Origin: Fasciola hepatica
Lineage: Eukaryota > Platyhelminthes > Trematoda > Plagiorchiida > Fasciolidae
Direction of reading: 5' to 3'
NCBI GenBank assembly: GCA_948099385.1
Contig: CANUEZ040000213.1
Location: forward strand, 2,031,001-2,095,000
DNA length: 64,000 nucleotides
Shown: positions 11,891 through 26,480 of the stretch, piece after piece
Numbering within the stretch: position 1 is the stretch's first letter
Layout of the letters: every line of letters starts with the position of its first letter
Notes under the pieces: model-generated
Told to the model about the DNA's origin: nothing
Databases searched by the model: none
Seen by the model: only the letters and a program-made list of their open reading frames with translations
Program-made: the position numbers and the translations under genes

Positions 11891-14539
11891 TCCGCATTTG
11901 GTACAGTATGTTCTACACGGGCATTAGTCTTTCAAACAATAGGCAGTTAAAGCAACTAAACGACTCAAGCTTTTGAAAAGTAAGGTACTTGGCCTAAAGT
12001 AAAATGCTAATACTTAATCTAGAAGGACACATCTAACGGATTTACATTGGTCACTGATGGAATTGGAAATGAAATTTACTAAGCTCGCTGCTGCTTCAGT
12101 TGTAGAAACTTGGGATTAGTCGCGAGACAATGAAGCACTGCATATTCAATAATGATGAGCAGAGTAATATTCGAAGGAAATCCATGGCTCTCGTTCCGTT
12201 CCCGGTATGAATATCATTGTGGCTGGACGCCAACAGTCTGGGCTGGGAATGAGTCGAGTGAACGGTAATTACCGTAGTTATTTGTTCGCTGAGGCCCTGC
12301 TCCGTGTTTGTGTACTGCTGAAAGTAGACCACGTGCTTCAGCAGACATGACGAATTTGGTGAACTCGAAAAGCTTGAAAACCTGCTCGGGAATTTCTACA
12401 CTTCACGATAGTCGGGATGTCATTAGCATCGTCGTGTAACGAAGGTATTGGACATTTTATTGGTCTACGCCGAGGTCGTCAGACGGGTGGCCCTTCTGTT
12501 GGTCACAGAAAAGATTACTCCCAAACCATATGTTCTAGAAGTGCAGAAAATTTCGGGATAAAATATAGTCCAGACTTTTGTTGGTAGTCAAGGAACCTCA
12601 AGTGTGTTGTATATTTCGAATGCTTATTACTCTTTCCTTCGTAATTGTTTTGGGATGAGTAAGATTATTCTTCTGAGGTGGAAGTAAATCATTTTCAAAG
12701 GGCAGCAGATTTAACATCAGTGTTTTATAGTTTCGACTGCGAAATTTTCTTTTGACTAAAGTTGTTGATGTTTTGGTTGTTGTTGATTAAATTTGTGTTG
12801 TGACCATGGAGTAGAACCATGGGGAATTGAGACACTAGTCCTGCTGTGTCGTGTGGAATTTATATGAGTGGCAAGGCTACCAACTAAATCTTTTTGTATA
12901 GTTCCGTCTGTACCAATGGAGGCGTAAAACGTTTCCGATTTCCACCATGGATTTGTCTATGTCAGCCTTAGGTCAAGTTTCTTGGAGGTATGGCACATAA
13001 GTATTTCGGAATGCGTGAGCAACAGGTTAGAAGTTGGGTCCTTGACTTTGTCAAACAGAGAACGCACATTGTTTCATATAAGGCCGAGACTGTCAAAATC
13101 CGGCGGCGAGAGACCAGGAGCAGTGTGTCATCCGGCATTTTGCTTTTCTGCCCGTGATAGCATCAATTAATAACGACGTCACTTGTCAGCAGGTAACCTG
13201 TGAGTTTACGAGCTATTCTATGGATGACTTAAATTGTTATGAATATCTGCGACAGGGCATCGTGGCAGTAGATGATTGCAACAATAAAAAAAATATTGTT
13301 AGCAAAGGTGGACCAGAAAAGCAGCTCAGTCGTTCATACGGCGAGTACAATATCATACCGTGTTGGGGCGAGACAAACTATTGGTAGTTCGAATAGCCTG
13401 ATGTGCAACGCTCATGGCTCATCACGAGACTCTCTGGGTTTTACCTGTGGGTGGATGGGACTTGTTGGATATACACTGCTGATGACTTCAAAAATGCCAG
13501 AAGTACAGCTCTTTCCTGCTAGTCACTGGTGATCTGAGCCTTGATAGCTCAGATGAATCATTTCATACGCTTTTGTATTTCTTGGTCCCACAGATAGGAA
13601 GTCAGCAGCAACAAAATAACTATATAAGTATTTACAGCAATTAGTTCACCATACAATATTTATCAAGTCCAGTATGGACTGTTCAATCTGGATCATTTTT
13701 CATGCTCTTGTTTTGTCTATCTGTCATCAGTAAATTGCTGGCAGTAATTATCCAACTATCCAGACCGGCATGTAAAGTTAAATGAGCTACTAGCCGGGAT
13801 GGATGGAATCCACCGTATTGCACCATATAATGATCGATTCCGTGATTGTCATCTTCCCAGCATAACTTTCGTCAAAGGCAATGGCTTTCTTGAGTATTTT
13901 CAATCAAATGCTTATTCATCATTCCACCTAATTCTTTGCATATTGTTTACAAACGGATTGATTTGACCAAGTCAACGTTTGTTTTTAATACACTATGGAG
14001 ATGAATATTAAATAATAAAAAAAGAGTGCGAAGACACTTTAGACACAGAAAAATCGCTTGATACTATAATAATAAATTGCTTGGGTCCCCTAGAAGAAAA
14101 TCGGCAAACTATAGTCAGAAGGATTTTTTGATGAGAGGGCTTGTCAGACCACTGAAAGCAACCAATAAACACTTAAAAACACAACCTTCCTGATACAAAC
14201 TGGAACGCAGAAGCCAATAGCATCAGATAGCACGATGTATTCCGGACCTTTTTGCTGCATCTTCACTAGTGCCTACTGCCGTCAATGTGATCATTCATAA
14301 ATGGTGAATTGACCAGTATCATAAGACCAAAGGCAAGCACACAACCTGAATCACACAACAAGGGTTTGCAACTAGAAACAGATTATCAAGGCAAAACTGA
14401 CGTAATTAGCCGCAATCGCTGTTTGTACTGTTGAGGTTAGTGATGGTTATTTGCTAACCCCTCCGCGTGTCTCAGTAGTCTTTGATTGTTTGTGACGCAG
14501 ATGACGGTGATCGTTGTGCTCAAATAAACGCAGTGCTTA
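11891..14539. other. Unassigned interior of block V, unit 0
   Basis: These 2.6 kb are duplicated almost exactly at 39574-42222. Frames here differ between copies by stops, for example at 12982-13170 versus 40663-40854. I recognise no domain, TIR or RNA gene. It is probably old transposon-derived sequence. Confidence 0.5.
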
Positions 14540-16400
14540 GTGTTCTGCAGGTTTTGTGTAACGGATAGTTCCAGAGTTCGGTATTCAGTCAGTTACGTCA
14601 CCGATTTTGTTTCCGCCAACTCATCGCTCTTTGTGGCCAAACCGGAATGTGCTCGACCATTCGGTTACGCCATGGTCTCTTCGTTCTGCCAATGTACAGG
14701 TGGCTGCGCACCTGCAGTTTAATCAGTAAATGTAACTAGACATGGAGTGAACAGGCCGTGGTTTTTTCACCGACGGCATTTTCATCCGGGAGGTAGAGAA
14801 AATGATTACTTTTGCAGATTATTAAGTATGAATAACTGCACAGTCGAAGGATCTGCTGGGTAGGCTGTTGATGCCATCACACCTGTAAAGTAACCAAAGG
14901 AAGGCCGTTACTTTTGGGACGATGGTGACCTTCGCTCTGTTCGGAAGTGGCTGAGTGTTTGAATATAAATCATTCTGGATACCTGTTTGCCTCAGAAGTT
15001 CTTTGAAAATGGGCGGCAACTTTCTACCAGGGTGTCGGTTGAACATATTTCACGCTCTCTGTGGAATGTGGTTCGGACAAAGCTGATTCTGTACTTTATG
15101 GGAGGAAAGCTGATAAAAAGAAGGCACAGTCCTGACCAAGCAGTTTTACGATGGACTGGTCTAGGCTTCTATCCATCTTTCCAGGAGGTAATTCCAACAC
15201 CCAGAAATGTGACGATGTAGTTGACTTCCTCGTTTTTGGCTAACTGAATGGTCGGTTGTTTGGAATTGAAGTGATGGAACATGTTTTCAAACTGGTCCTT
15301 AGTGTCCACAGTAAAGAAGATATCGTGTGGTGAGCAGACTGTAGGCAGCCAAATAGTTGTCCGATTACTAAGCCTTGGACTCATGGGCTATTTTTAGTGT
15401 TCGCTGTTTCATATCCTTCATGTGCTAACCCCGGGCGGAAATCGATGGTCCATGCAAGCTACAATGGTCCACGTATAGTCGGTAGAGATTAGCTCGAGAT
15501 ACGGTTTTTCCCATATTTTGTTCTAGGTGTGAGACAAATTTAACTGCCAGAAAGGGCCCCAGCGAACTACCCATGGCAGCTCCGTCAGTCAGTCGATATT
15601 CTTGTACGAGGAGATAGTATTTTACTTCCGAGATGCACAATAGTAATGATCGAAACAGCTTGTTATTTAGTAATCTAATGTTCAAGTCGTTATCATCGGG
15701 AAGTTGATGAACTATGTCAACGGCCTTCGGAATTGAGTTAATTGTAAAGAGTGACTTAACATTCATGGTGAGTAAGTAATTATTGTGAATGTTCAAATCT
15801 CTCAACAAGCCACATCTTTAATAACTATACTTCACCATGATTTTTCCAAATAAATACCTCACCGGTTTAAGCTGTTCCCCGAACCACTTTGCCAGTTTGC
15901 GTTGCAAGGAGTTGGCCGTGGACAACGCTGGTCAAAATGGTATACCTTCATTGCGTACTTTTGGTAGGCCGTGCATATGTGGTATATGACTTACTGTACA
16001 TTTTAGAACCTCGGCCGTGGATTCTGATATAAGTTTAGCTTTTGCCAGGTCTGGTTGTGTCTTTATTTTTCTTTTATAGTTCTTTGGAGAAGTTAGTCTT
16101 AGGGACCGGTTTGAAATTTGTTTCATCTTCTAGGATCATCGCCATTTTGTCTCTGTAGAATACTTTGTTCAGAACAGCTACACTAGATCCCTTGTCTGAT
16201 TGGAAAAGTATCAATGCCGAGTTCCTTCTGAGCTGGTTTATGGATTCGTAATGGTCTTTTGTCAATAGACAGTTTCATTTGCGGTACTCGTTTGATACGC
16301 TTGCTCAAAATCTACCAGTTTTGCTTTGAACCTTCCCACAGCTTCCCCACCCGTTAGTTGTTAGTCAGCTCTTCGAAGAATGATTCAAATCTGATCTGTG
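14540..16400 (-). pseudogene. PLE C, unit 0: RT plus GIY-YIG, decayed
   Basis: Read from about 16380 down on the minus strand, this is a third Penelope-like element distinct from A and B. It shows 'FQSDKGSSVAVLNK' (about 16180), 'HGLPKVRNEGIPF' (about 15950), motif A 'LTMNVKSLFTINSIP' (about 15745; the catalytic Asp is Asn), motif B 'DGAAMGSSLGPFLAVKF' (about 15560), motif C 'LYVDH' (about 15465) and 'VTFLGVGI' with 'DGSLDQSI' (about 15160-15220). The RT tail 'PKVTAFLWLLYRCDGI' follows at about 14900, and the GIY-YIG block 'HLYIGRTKRPWRNR' with 'VEHIP' at about 14610-14690. At least four frame changes separate these parts. Two of the three catalytic acids are lost, so it is inactive. Its copy in unit 1 lacks 468 bp. 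Confidence 0.85.
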
Positions 16401-17436
16401 AGTCAATAAGAGTAGTCTATTTTGGAGGAACACAATAATTTACACCACAAGACAAAAGCCGATTCCTGTTATAGGAATCAAGTTGTGTTGTTTACTTATG
16501 GTCTTACGAGAATGTCCAATCAACCTCTTATAAATAATCACCTTCTCCGGAAAATGTACTGGTGAATATACAGATAAATGTTCCGGACTACACCTTGCGA
16601 TCCAATTCTGCTGACTTTCTTCTTCAAATTACCACTTGATTTTCTTGAATGATGCCTTGTTACACATAGATGATTATCCACTGCGTACGTCAGTTTATAC
16701 GCTCCTGTTAGACAAAGCACTGTGTACGTGTAACAAGAAACCCTTTCCGATTGAAAACGTGAGAACGACAACTAACCTGGTTTATACACGGACTGAGAGC
16801 GGTCGTGATTTGGTCGAACTAGACGAAGAAAACAACTCACAAAACCATCCCTGCAGGTCCCTGATCCATCGCTTTCATGATTTACGACGGCTTCAACGTG
16901 AACTCTGTTAGTGAACGTCTTACCTCATTGTAGCTCATTATAAAAATTCAGAAAAGTCAGTTAACTCGGGAAGACCTCTTTCCGCTCACAACGAAACAAG
17001 AATGTCTTTTGTATGCTTGATTTATACAACGTGATGTAATTAAACCTTGGATAAAACACCAAAAACAAGCTTGTTTTCTATCCTGGATCGTTTCAATGAA
17101 TGGCATGAGTCATGTTTTCGAATGAAAAAAGCATAACACTTCTAAAAGAGCGGCCTGAATAAATTACCTTCAAATAGTGCTTTCTCCCAGTTGCCCTTCA
17201 CTGGTATTCGGAAGTATAACTTGAGCGATGAAGACGTGCCTTAAATTATTGTGATACTAACTCTCAGTTATCAGTCCGACCATGTAAAAATTATCCATGT
17301 GATACTTTGCTAGTTTCTCTTATACGATAAGATTCAGCATCTAGTGTCAACGCTTATTACCCACTGGAACTCCACGAAAGAACCTCACAGCTGTTTCGCT
17401 ATCAGCTGCACTTCAGATGCTTTGAATCCTAAATGA
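16401..17436. other. Right end of block V, unit 0, no gene
   Basis: This segment is duplicated at 43616-44749. I see short unconvincing frames only. Unit 1 has extra bases near 44044-44140 compared with this copy. It ends at 'cctaaatgaaac', where unit 1 diverges into the microsatellite. Confidence 0.5.
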
Positions 17437-20400
17437 AACTTGAATCAAAGGTGCAGCATTATGAGTTCCACACTTGTATACGGCAGTTCCGAGGTCTCAA
17501 AATCCCGGTCATATCAACACCATCGTATGGAGAACCCACTTGACATTGCCCTTGAGAACTACTGCAGCGTCATACACCAGTTTGACTGTGAGATTTTCCT
17601 GAAATAGCCCTAAGCCCATGTATTATGAATAGACAGGTTTCAGTTGGGAAAGGTCAACCGTTACGCGTAGAACTCGGTCGTTAGCAGTTCACACCCGAGA
17701 AGTATAAACCACTAACTGGTGGATCAGAAAAGCTCATATTTCGTTGTAAAAAAACATTCTGCTATGACCCGGCAATTCACATACCTGTGATGATTCGACT
17801 CGGGTCAAATACTGCCAGCGCTTTCCTTGTTAGTCTGTATCTTTGGGGTCTGCTCCACACAGTTTATTCGTAAGTCTTTCGGAGGAACATATTTACAAGA
17901 CTAAATCCGCAAACGAAATTTACTCTAGACATAAATGATAAGAGCCCACACAAGATGATAAAGCAGAAAATACAAATAAAAGCTCAAACTCAGCGAGTAT
18001 TCAATTATACCTGTCGAGATTCAATGGTAGAGTTATTTTACACCCTCAGCAAAAGCCGAAACTACTGACCTCAGTTTAGAGTAGTCGAATTCATTTTACA
18101 GCCTATCGTTACTTCACAAATTACGTTCAGAAATCCGGCTGTAAGGTTAAAATCAGCCGTTTATCGGGATTGGCAGCATAATTTTATTTGTTGCTCCCGG
18201 GGTGACAATAAGTTTGTTCAAAAACACCGGGTCATTAAAATAATGGTGAAATATGTCTTACGAAACAACCAAAGTTCTGTTCCCCGATTCAGTCAATAAG
18301 ACTTAGTTCGTCATGCTGACAGAGTACACAGGCTACCCAGATCAGACAGGTGGGCAGAGCCTAACAGATTTTCTATCACGAACCTGTTCGAACAGCGAAA
18401 GGATTTCATAGGTTTTATTGATACTTTTGCTTATAGAGTAAAACCAACCCCATAATAGATATGAAATACCTGTGATTTATTGTAAATTCACTGTGAGACT
18501 AGAGATCCCAACGCATCTGTTCAGGTGGAAGTGGGTTAATACGGAGCACTAGTATATCAACAAAATTATGATTTCTTCAAAAGTGGCCACTCCTTTTATA
18601 TCAGATGGTAAACAGAAGTGCTTAAAGTCGAAACAATGAACCAAAGATAACCATAAATAAGAGATCATCCGCCAGTGACGTGATGCATTCGATGCGTAAA
18701 CTCATGTAGAAATCTGAGACGGCTCCGGGAATATGAAATTTCTATGTAGAAGAAGAATAAATGTTGAAGTCCGTGTAAACGACAAATCTTATCTACCCAA
18801 AGGAAAAAATAAGGTTGCACAGAGAAACGAATATTTGTAATTATTGAAGTAGGCGAATTTGCGAACTATTCACGGGCCCAGGAACCAGTTGTAATTACTT
18901 TTGCACTCATTCAAACAATAATCCCGTGGACAGGTATGTTTGTCGTTCCCAGAGACAGAAGGACATTTTCCTATCCTTCTTCGCAAGGGAACAGTTCACA
19001 CTATCAAAGACACAATCTTGCAACACTTGTTTGATAGTAGACAGCCAATCGATTCGGTGACGGTCGTCACCACTTGTGCAGTTCACAGCAAACGACCACG
19101 TAGGCAGTTACGCTTGATGGCAGAAGCCGTAGAAGTTCGAAGGTGAGAGCCACGGCAACCACAATAACAGTTTCGTGGGACGGTCTTGTGGAATCGTTGT
19201 TGTTGTTTCCGTGGCCATAACAAGAGTTTCCCTCTGTACTTTCTATTGTCAAACTCATCAATCTTATGACATTTCACGCACCCAACTTTAGCACATGTCT
19301 ATTCCTTCTTACTGGTCACACAATTCACATATAATTTCACACCAGAGTTGAAAAGGATCATTAGATTTTAGTATGTAGTAAAGACCCCGGACTTATTGCA
19401 TGTTTATTCAACTCTGTTATCTAGAACTATTTGCAAATGATGAATCATATTATCTAGAACTATATTTATTCCCAGTTACTCCGTACTACGTAGTAAATGC
19501 TTAAAGGATGAAGTGAAGAGAATTTTCTTTGTGCAGCATGAGTTTTCATGAATCAATGGACATTTTCATTGAGATTGTGATAGAATTGATTCCTGGTATC
19601 CTAGACAGAGTTTTCTAATACTTCAAATAAATGGAAAATTTATTAGTTTGAATGATTCGATGAGAGCGCAGAAATCAAAACAAATGATTTGGGTGAAAGG
19701 AGTTGTTCAGTACGTGATGGATTATTCACGATGACCCGAGCAGTGGGTTGAACAGTCCGATGCTTTTCGTTCGGTAATACGGGTGTGTGTGTGTACAAGT
19801 GTTTACTATAAAAGCTTGAAAAAAGAAGATGAAAATTACATAAATCTACGGCAGAGGAACTGCACTTTCCTGGGTCATTTTGAACGGAGTGCGTCGTTAG
19901 ACGATCTACTGGCAAACATCATTCGTTCCGTTATCGTTCACGTGATTATTCGCGCACACGATTCTATTGGATACGCTCGTTATAGCGGAATATATTAAGC
20001 AAAATAAATTCAATAATATTATCATCCTTCTTGTCAGTTTCAAACTTGCTGAGCAAACATGTCAGTCGCTGTTCTCTTTCTGGTCCTCGGTTTAGAGCTA
20101 AACAGTCATATTCCAAGAGGTATGTTCATAAACCCGAGTGCAATTTCCTTAAACTAAAAATGATTTATTTTATAAATGTTAAACTGTTGTGAACCTGCAG
20201 GACAAATTGTAAATTAGTCTGTCTGTGAAATGTTTGCTTTCCATGCTGAATAAGTTCTCCCTAAATGAGAAAGGATACGCACCTATCAGTAATCGAAATA
20301 TTTATTCCCTAGGGTATATCCACACGTTCTGAGTTTTGTTTGAGCAAGGTCGTCGTGCTAAAGACTTGGAAATAGAAATTCTAAATTGAAGCCCTCAATC

Positions 20401-23225
20401 AATGCGGTGCAAAGTTTGTACTACGTATTTGGAATCTTTAGCTCGTGGCAGTCCTGAAAGATGTTACCCATGTTCATATTCCAAGGTAGATAACACTTGT
20501 TACAAGTCCTGACTGGTATATGACTAATCCAAGTCCCGATTTCAAAGTGATCATCTGCAACCACTAAATATACCGTCAACTGTTATGTTCATGGAATCTG
20601 TCCCTTCCGTTGAAAAGATGATCATCTTGGAAAATTGGGTTATAAGTAGTGAGGGAAGCTTATAGTTATTCCCTGTGAAGAAACTAAAAAGGTGACAGTC
20701 TTCTTTGAAGTCGTAGTCTAACGTATATTAGAACGTCAATTTACTAACAGCCTTACTTTCAATGCTTCAGGCTTTAGGCCCGATAAAGCATATTTTATCG
20801 GCACGGCATTTAAGATGACTAAAAATGAAAACACGAAGGAACATGACGAAGGCAATGTTAGATTACGTATCCGCTGTGATATGGTGCCCGCAATACCTCA
20901 CGACAGAGGAAAAAGGGCATTTCCCAGGTCTAGCAACCTTGAAGTAAAAGATTACATATCTTAGCGCAGTTCATTCGTCCTTCCGTGTATGGTCACATTT
21001 TGTGGCAGAGACAAGGGTATACGTTGAAGAAGGTTAGTCCGGCTTCCAGTGCCCTTCATGTGACTGGTCTCTTCTCCCACACCAACCGTTATAACTCCCA
21101 TAATGACTTGCTTAAAGCTGTCAACTATTCTCAACTGGTCACTAATTAATGTTTATGCAATCAGGATGCGACTCTTTTGGTATGCACACAGCATTTCTGT
21201 GTAGCAAGCTTTATAACCTGCTTTAGGACGTTAACCTTTAGGCCTTTCAGAAAAGGACAAATTACCTAAGGTCGGCCATCCAGCGGGGTCTTTGCTTTCA
21301 GCATCTTCGTGCAGACACAGACGGACACCTTAGAAAGCTTACTATTCACTAAAGAATCAGGTGAGATAAGAAACAGTTGTATGGGACGGATTTTGGAATG
21401 GTCTGTGGTTTCAAAAATGCCAAACTAGTTTACAGTATGATGCCTGTTACTGCCCCATTTTGTTCGTTCTCTTGTGGAACATGACGAAACATATCATTCG
21501 ATTGCCTTGCTACACTGACTGACCGTTGAAGAACACTAGCCTATGCTACAATCAACCCTCACTTTCAAAAACATTGACAGAGCAATTGCAAGGCTAACTG
21601 TTTGGTGAGAGTCGCTTCAAAACTGAACCTTGTTAGGGGCGACTACTTGCATTCTGAACTCCAAATTCTTTCATAATCTAAGGCGACCATAGCGTGAAAC
21701 ATTTTCACAAATGCTACTTTTTGAGTGTCTAGAAAAAAGGTGCATCAATGAAATGTGTTATAAGTACTTAACAGTGACACAGAATTATCCATGGATCTTC
21801 TAATTATCTAAAGTCTTGGTTATAGAGAGTAAGCTGTTTCGTTCCGTCCCACCAGCTCTAGTGAGAAGTCTATTCCACTTACGAATCATCTTATTTTATC
21901 AGCTAGAAACACATCGTTTATATAGGAAGAAACAATCATTGACGTCAGTCGTTGCAACGCATAAGTAGCCTGTCCTCTTATTGGTTAATTGATCACACGA
22001 CCAGCTGCCATTTGACGGGAATCCGTTCGCGTCTCATCGATTCGCTGCATTGTCATTCGAGCATCCGCTGGCACAAGCACTGACTTGGATTCCGGCCAGG
22101 CGCTGACATGCCGATTACTGACGGGACATGGCTTGCTATCGACCGTGAGTCAGCCCACACCCTCACATAAGCTTTCATAAAATATGTTTAAAATCAGTAG
22201 ATTTTATTGTCTTATGTCATTGGGTGTCAACTGGTGCATGAGCTTGTACTCGTGGTAGGGCAGAGGAGCGACCTGAACCTGCACTCCCATTATCATCATC
22301 CGTGGTGGTGGAATCCTTTCAGGTCCATATGGTATTAACTCATTAGTCTCGTTTGCTTCACCGAAGAAATATCATTTCAGCTATTTTGACTGATGCATAC
22401 GGGGTGAAAATACCAGAGTGTTCTTGGTGTAAAAACGAATATATCTTATTTGCCAAGAGCGCTTCTGTTTGCCTTTGAAGTACTAGGTCATCTGAGGTAC
22501 CCATGAAATTAAACAAATATTCCACAACTCCTGTTCGTCCAAATGATTTGTTTCCTATTCAATTAGAACCAATCTAGTAAAGGAGTTGGTACTTATCTGA
22601 AATGACTCAGTTGTCGTATTTCCAACTAAATCATGCACTTTCATAAGATTTTGCCTCTTTTGGGTAACGAAGTGATGAGCACATGTTACATATACTACAG
22701 AGGGGTCAAACTACCTCTTGAAAACCTGTATTTGTGTGGATTTCTGATGGCCCATCCTGGAGAATTTCCAAAAACCAAGCACCAAAAATGACCTACTCAA
22801 CGTCGTCTACTTCCATACACTTTTCGATAATAGAAATTTTCTTTGTGTCTCGGTCTTACCCCCACGAATTTCTCATCCCTACTTCTAGCACAAACCGGTG
22901 GATGGTGGCAGATTTTGATCAAACCCCAGGTTCAATTGTGTATTTTTTTTGTCAAAGACAAACTAAATCAACGCGAAATATAACAGTGAGTGAGACAGCT
23001 ACAAATCTATTTTTGGGCAATAAACTCAACAAAATATGACACAAGATGATCTTGTGAAATTCTCTGTAGACCACAACGATGATAGTGTTGGTGATGGGTG
23101 ACTTGTATACAACGCAAAAACTTGCTGAAAAAAGGTCTGAGGAAAAAATTGATAACCGATCACCCATGAGGCAAGGTGGGAACGTCTTATGTTAGACGTA
23201 ATCATGAAAACCAAGAGAGAAATAC
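17437..23225. other. Single-copy spacer between unit 0 and unit 1
   Basis: This 5.8-kb stretch has no second copy in the window; unit 1 passes directly from block V to PLE A instead. I see no convincing gene apart from a doubtful Gag-like patch at 19080-19280. A short GC-richer patch at about 21930-22170 holds a palindromic 'tgacgtca' and an inverted CCAAT ('attgg'), which could be promoter or LTR remnants. Neither can be confirmed by eye. Confidence 0.5.
19080..19280 (-). pseudogene. Possible gypsy Gag zinc-knuckle remnant
   Basis: The minus-strand translation contains 'KQQQRFHKTVPRNCYCGCRG' followed directly by 'SHLRTS'. This resembles the 'C-x2-C-G-G-x-H-x-R-x-x-C' knuckles in Gag of mag-type gypsy elements. 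A Cys is missing from the expected spacing and a stop follows within 20 codons. There is no associated protease or RT. The match is short and could be chance. Confidence 0.3.
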
Positions 23226-23568
23226 CGAGTGACTGAATATTTTCCAAATTGGGTACAACGTTTTGTGATGCAATCAGGGTGAGATCAAAGGCATAATGAC
23301 AACGTTCGAAACCATAAGATCCCGTCGTCGGCCGTCGCTCGTCATCTTCTGATGACGCAACATCCAGCTGACCGAACCACTGCGTTTCGGGTCATTTACG
23401 TGGCAAAGAATACCAGGCATTTGAGGTTTGTTCAAACCATTGCCATACATTGATGGAAACCTAATATTGTATCAGCAGAAACAGTTCTTTGTTCATGTGT
23501 CTTTACCATGGTGACGTAACTTGACTATTGAAATTTCCCCTATACATGAACTTATATAAACAGTATGG

Positions 23569-25985
<2,417 letters not shown>

Positions 25986-26250
25986 TTGTCCATCTTGCAA
26001 TATATGAGACGTGCAAGCGATTCATTCTAATCGATCATTCACTCCTGACCTCATTGATCAATCAAACGATCAAAACATTTCAATCGAGCCCCACGGCAGT
26101 TTTTCTCATACGAATCGTTTTGCGAATGAGACTCGAGCTTCCCTATTTCTCGTCACTATTTAAGTATTTTTCGGACGAATCAATTTACAAATACGCCACT
26201 TTTGAATTTTCTTATCCGTTTTGACCTGACCATAGTCGTCAGCATACTTC
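25986..26250. other. Short spacer between truncated PLE A and block X
   Basis: I see nothing recognisable here. The PLE A GIY-YIG reading stops matching at 25985, and block X begins near 26251. Confidence 0.5.
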
Positions 26251-26480
26251 TGCCTTATCGGATCACTCAGTATATGTCGCTTCTCACTGTGGCCTATTCA
26301 GGAAGTAAGGCTTGTGTTGGAAACGTTCTGATTAGACTTTTCGGTTCTCATGGTTTAAATTGGTATCAGTGTCGGAGAAATGTGGTACACTTTCGTTTTG
26401 GTAACATATTCTTCACTACTCGGTTTATTTTACTTCCGCGAATCTGTAGCGGAATTCGGAGATCACAAGTCTAGTTTTGT
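26251..26480. repeat. Block X, unit 1
   Basis: This copy continues without interruption into block Y through 'gatttgagttgaatttt' (about 26479-26496). It therefore preserves the empty site of the gypsy element inserted at the matching position in unit 2 (46610/51590). Confidence 0.8.

Larger units (their letters stand above)
8541..17436. repeat. Block V, unit 0 (8.9 kb)
   Basis: This block is duplicated at 35906-44749 and begins again at 63979. The offset to unit 1 is 27,365 bp at the left, 27,683 bp after the solo LTR in unit 1, and 27,215 bp after the 468-bp loss in unit 1. Apart from 1-2-bp changes the two copies are colinear and nearly identical. For example, the open frame at 10670-10984 translates identically to that at 38353-38667. 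It holds PLE B, a LINE RT remnant and PLE C, all on the minus strand. The block ends at 17436, where unit 1 changes to a CTA microsatellite. Confidence 0.92.

Noticed and set aside
21930..22170. GC-richer patch with 'tgacgtca' and inverted CCAAT as a host promoter
   Set aside because: No coding exon follows on either strand, and the motifs are short enough to arise by chance or in a decayed LTR.
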